Of a stretch of DNA of 64,000 bases, positions 63,801-64,000 are shown in pieces. The stretch covers positions 12,793 to 76,792 of the forward strand of contig CAZIDZ010000010.1 of assembly GCA_964538455.1 (NCBI GenBank), in the 5' to 3' direction. Within the stretch, counting starts at the first letter, position 1. Each line of letters begins with the position of its first letter. The position numbers were made by a program, and so were the translations under genes. Source of the DNA: JAZDLX01 sp964538455 (GTDB lineage: Bacteria; Electryoneota; Electryoneia; Electryoneales; Electryoneaceae). The notes below the pieces were generated by a model that was not told the DNA's origin, ran no database searches, and saw only the letters and a program-made list of their open reading frames with translations.

Positions 63801-63871
63801 ACCCGAACTCTCTACACATGAAAAAAATCGATGTGAATCCCATCGGCCAAGCGAGAGAAGCTGATGATTAA
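60848..63871 (+). CDS. cas9: Cas9 endonuclease, compact type II-C-like
   Basis: 1007 residues; RNA-guided DNA endonuclease of CRISPR immunity. ATG 60848 has AGGAGG six bases upstream. RuvC-I is GLDLGTNSIGWAL (Asp12), followed by an Arg-rich bridge helix (about 53-80) and a helical recognition lobe to about 440. RuvC-II is VIRIEMARE (Glu475); the HNH domain (about 510-640) has DVEHIIPYSRCLDDS (His557) and ENRAVKRNQTP; RuvC-III is HRHHAVDAAVIAV (Asp701). The rest is the WED/PAM-interacting region. All catalytic residues are present, so it should be active. Size and the direct cas1 neighbour with no visible csn2 suggest II-C. It overlaps cas1 by eight bases. Confidence 0.95.
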   Translation: MKSKQTMTLGLDLGTNSIGWALIGEDESGVPNKVIATGVRIFQEAVEAKTRAPKNWARREARSARRRNDRRNRRKQALKLRLQAAGLLPKQPEAFQASMQSENPYQLRKQGLEKKLEPYQIGRAVYHLNQRRGFLSNRKSLKKEDEKGAVKEGISSLAKEIEDSGARTLGEFLASQAKKRGRYTAREMFSDEFRALITAQRRFHPKLLSRDLEADLFRIIFFQRPLKVQKYLIGHCTFENHRPRAAIATLAFQKFRTQQDLNNLEVRDPETREWRKLTIEERAMLYKTLQEQKGLKWSSAKKKIHLHDNELFNLEQGKKSELIGNRTAFDIQKAIGKSTWKALSEEQREQLVTDLLTIDHAAGFLRRMREHWGFDEETAQKLAELELENGYARLSMKALKKILPHLEQGLRYDEACKAAGYHHALHTAYDSPGRQVLSEPPNLRNPVVQKALWEVRKVVNNLIREYGKPDVIRIEMAREMKMSRKQKQEYQDKTKKLENKRKQTIEILQKEFGIQQPSRADIEKFHLWEECNETCPYTGQPISRQMLFGTGEVDVEHIIPYSRCLDDSYMNKSLCIHKENRAVKRNQTPYEAYHGDPEKFAAIHQRLVTMKSMPHVKKRKFDQKDVKLDEFIERQLNDTRYIAVEVKDYLRQLGSDVQVSKGQATAALRRSWDLNRILGSDPGDNGPVQKSRADHRHHAVDAAVIAVTTRGLLQYLSRQSATSPSGSGLWNRDFDIVPPWKDFAKDLRASIENIVVSHAPLRKLSGALHEETVYGIAGVDEKSGKLMVVYRVRLDNPITAPQIEKIRDDGVKTIVKERITQVAANPDKPTPAELKQAFATPLYHKDGKTPIETVRIEQQVSADSFFVQRDEQGHPLKAFAYGNNHHVEIIENIKTGKREGRFITTLEAARRARVLSVPIVQKDHGPDYRFVMALHINDMVEVVNEETGAIIIYRVQKMSGADGRLSLRLHTAATLDNSREELRSNPNSLHMKKIDVNPIGQAREADD

Positions 63872-64000
63872 ACGCATCGTCGAAATCTCGAGTCCCGCGA
63901 AACTCTCATTCAACCATAGACAACTCGTCGTCGAGCGTGAGGATGAGGAGCCCGCGAGCGTCCCCCTCGAGGACCTCGGCCTGCTGATCCTCGACAGCCC
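63864..64000 (+). CDS. cas1: Cas1 integrase, N-terminal part
   Basis: Only the first 45 codons are inside the window. Translation from ATG 63864 reads MIKRIVEISSPAKLSFNHRQ, then LVVERED...ASVPLEDLGLLILDS, the typical N-terminal beta strands of type II Cas1 (the VPLEDLGLLIL segment is characteristic). Cas1 with Cas2 inserts new spacers. The start overlaps the cas9 stop by eight bases, so adaptation and effector genes are coupled; cas2 and the array should follow to the right. Confidence 0.88.
   Translation, partial: MIKRIVEISSPAKLSFNHRQLVVEREDEEPASVPLEDLGLLILDS

Overview
The window is one continuous stretch of GC-rich bacterial chromosome (roughly 58-60 % GC by eye). Most of it is the complete rif/str/S10/spc/alpha translation supercluster on the minus strand (about 18.6-53.9 kb). 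It is flanked by ordinary chromosomal genes, and a type II CRISPR-Cas locus begins at the right edge. The organism looks Gram-negative: there is a DsbD-type thiol transporter, a SPOR-domain lipoprotein and several Sec signal peptides. The block secY-adk-map-infA-rpmJ-rpsM is not the proteobacterial order. Together with DUF3857/transglutaminase proteins and a zinc-type rpsN, this suggests a deep non-proteobacterial lineage, possibly of the FCB kind. I cannot name the phylum from this window alone.

Left part (1-18 kb). It opens with the end of a membrane protein resembling an anti-sigma factor, then a secreted repeat protein and a GPP34-like protein. Next comes a tightly overlapped operon: selD, a response regulator fused to HD-GYP, and a Ppx/GppA-Nudix fusion. 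selD is read through an in-frame TGA (3585-3587) that replaces the catalytic cysteine and is followed by a SECIS-like hairpin, so the host almost certainly uses selenocysteine. After this come two tandem DUF3857/transglutaminase paralogues (one apparently inactive), a patatin, a DMT exporter, an M32 carboxypeptidase, a UPF0316 protein, a membrane protein and a second HD-GYP protein.

Centre (18.6-53.9 kb, all minus strand). A TTGACT-N17-TATAGT promoter drives tRNA-Thr, Tyr, Gly, Thr, then tuf copy 2, rpmG, tRNA-Trp, secE, nusG, rplKAJL and rpoBC. A second near-consensus promoter directly behind rpoC drives rpsL, rpsG, fusA, tuf copy 1, then the S10, spc and alpha blocks to rplQ, which ends at an intrinsic terminator. 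The two tuf copies appear identical except for their stop codons. L17 carries a long histone-H1-like tail.

Right part (54-64 kb). A redox operon (dsbD, trxA and a TlpA-like thioredoxin) is followed by the SPOR lipoprotein. A divergent two-gene operon then encodes an alanine-dehydrogenase-like protein lacking the catalytic histidine and a CoA transferase/hydrolase. The last 3.3 kb hold a compact (1007-residue) type II-C-like cas9 and the start of cas1. Between the CoA-transferase gene and cas9, on the opposite strand, lies a strong tracrRNA candidate with its own promoter, anti-repeat, hairpins and terminator. The CRISPR array must lie to the right of the window.
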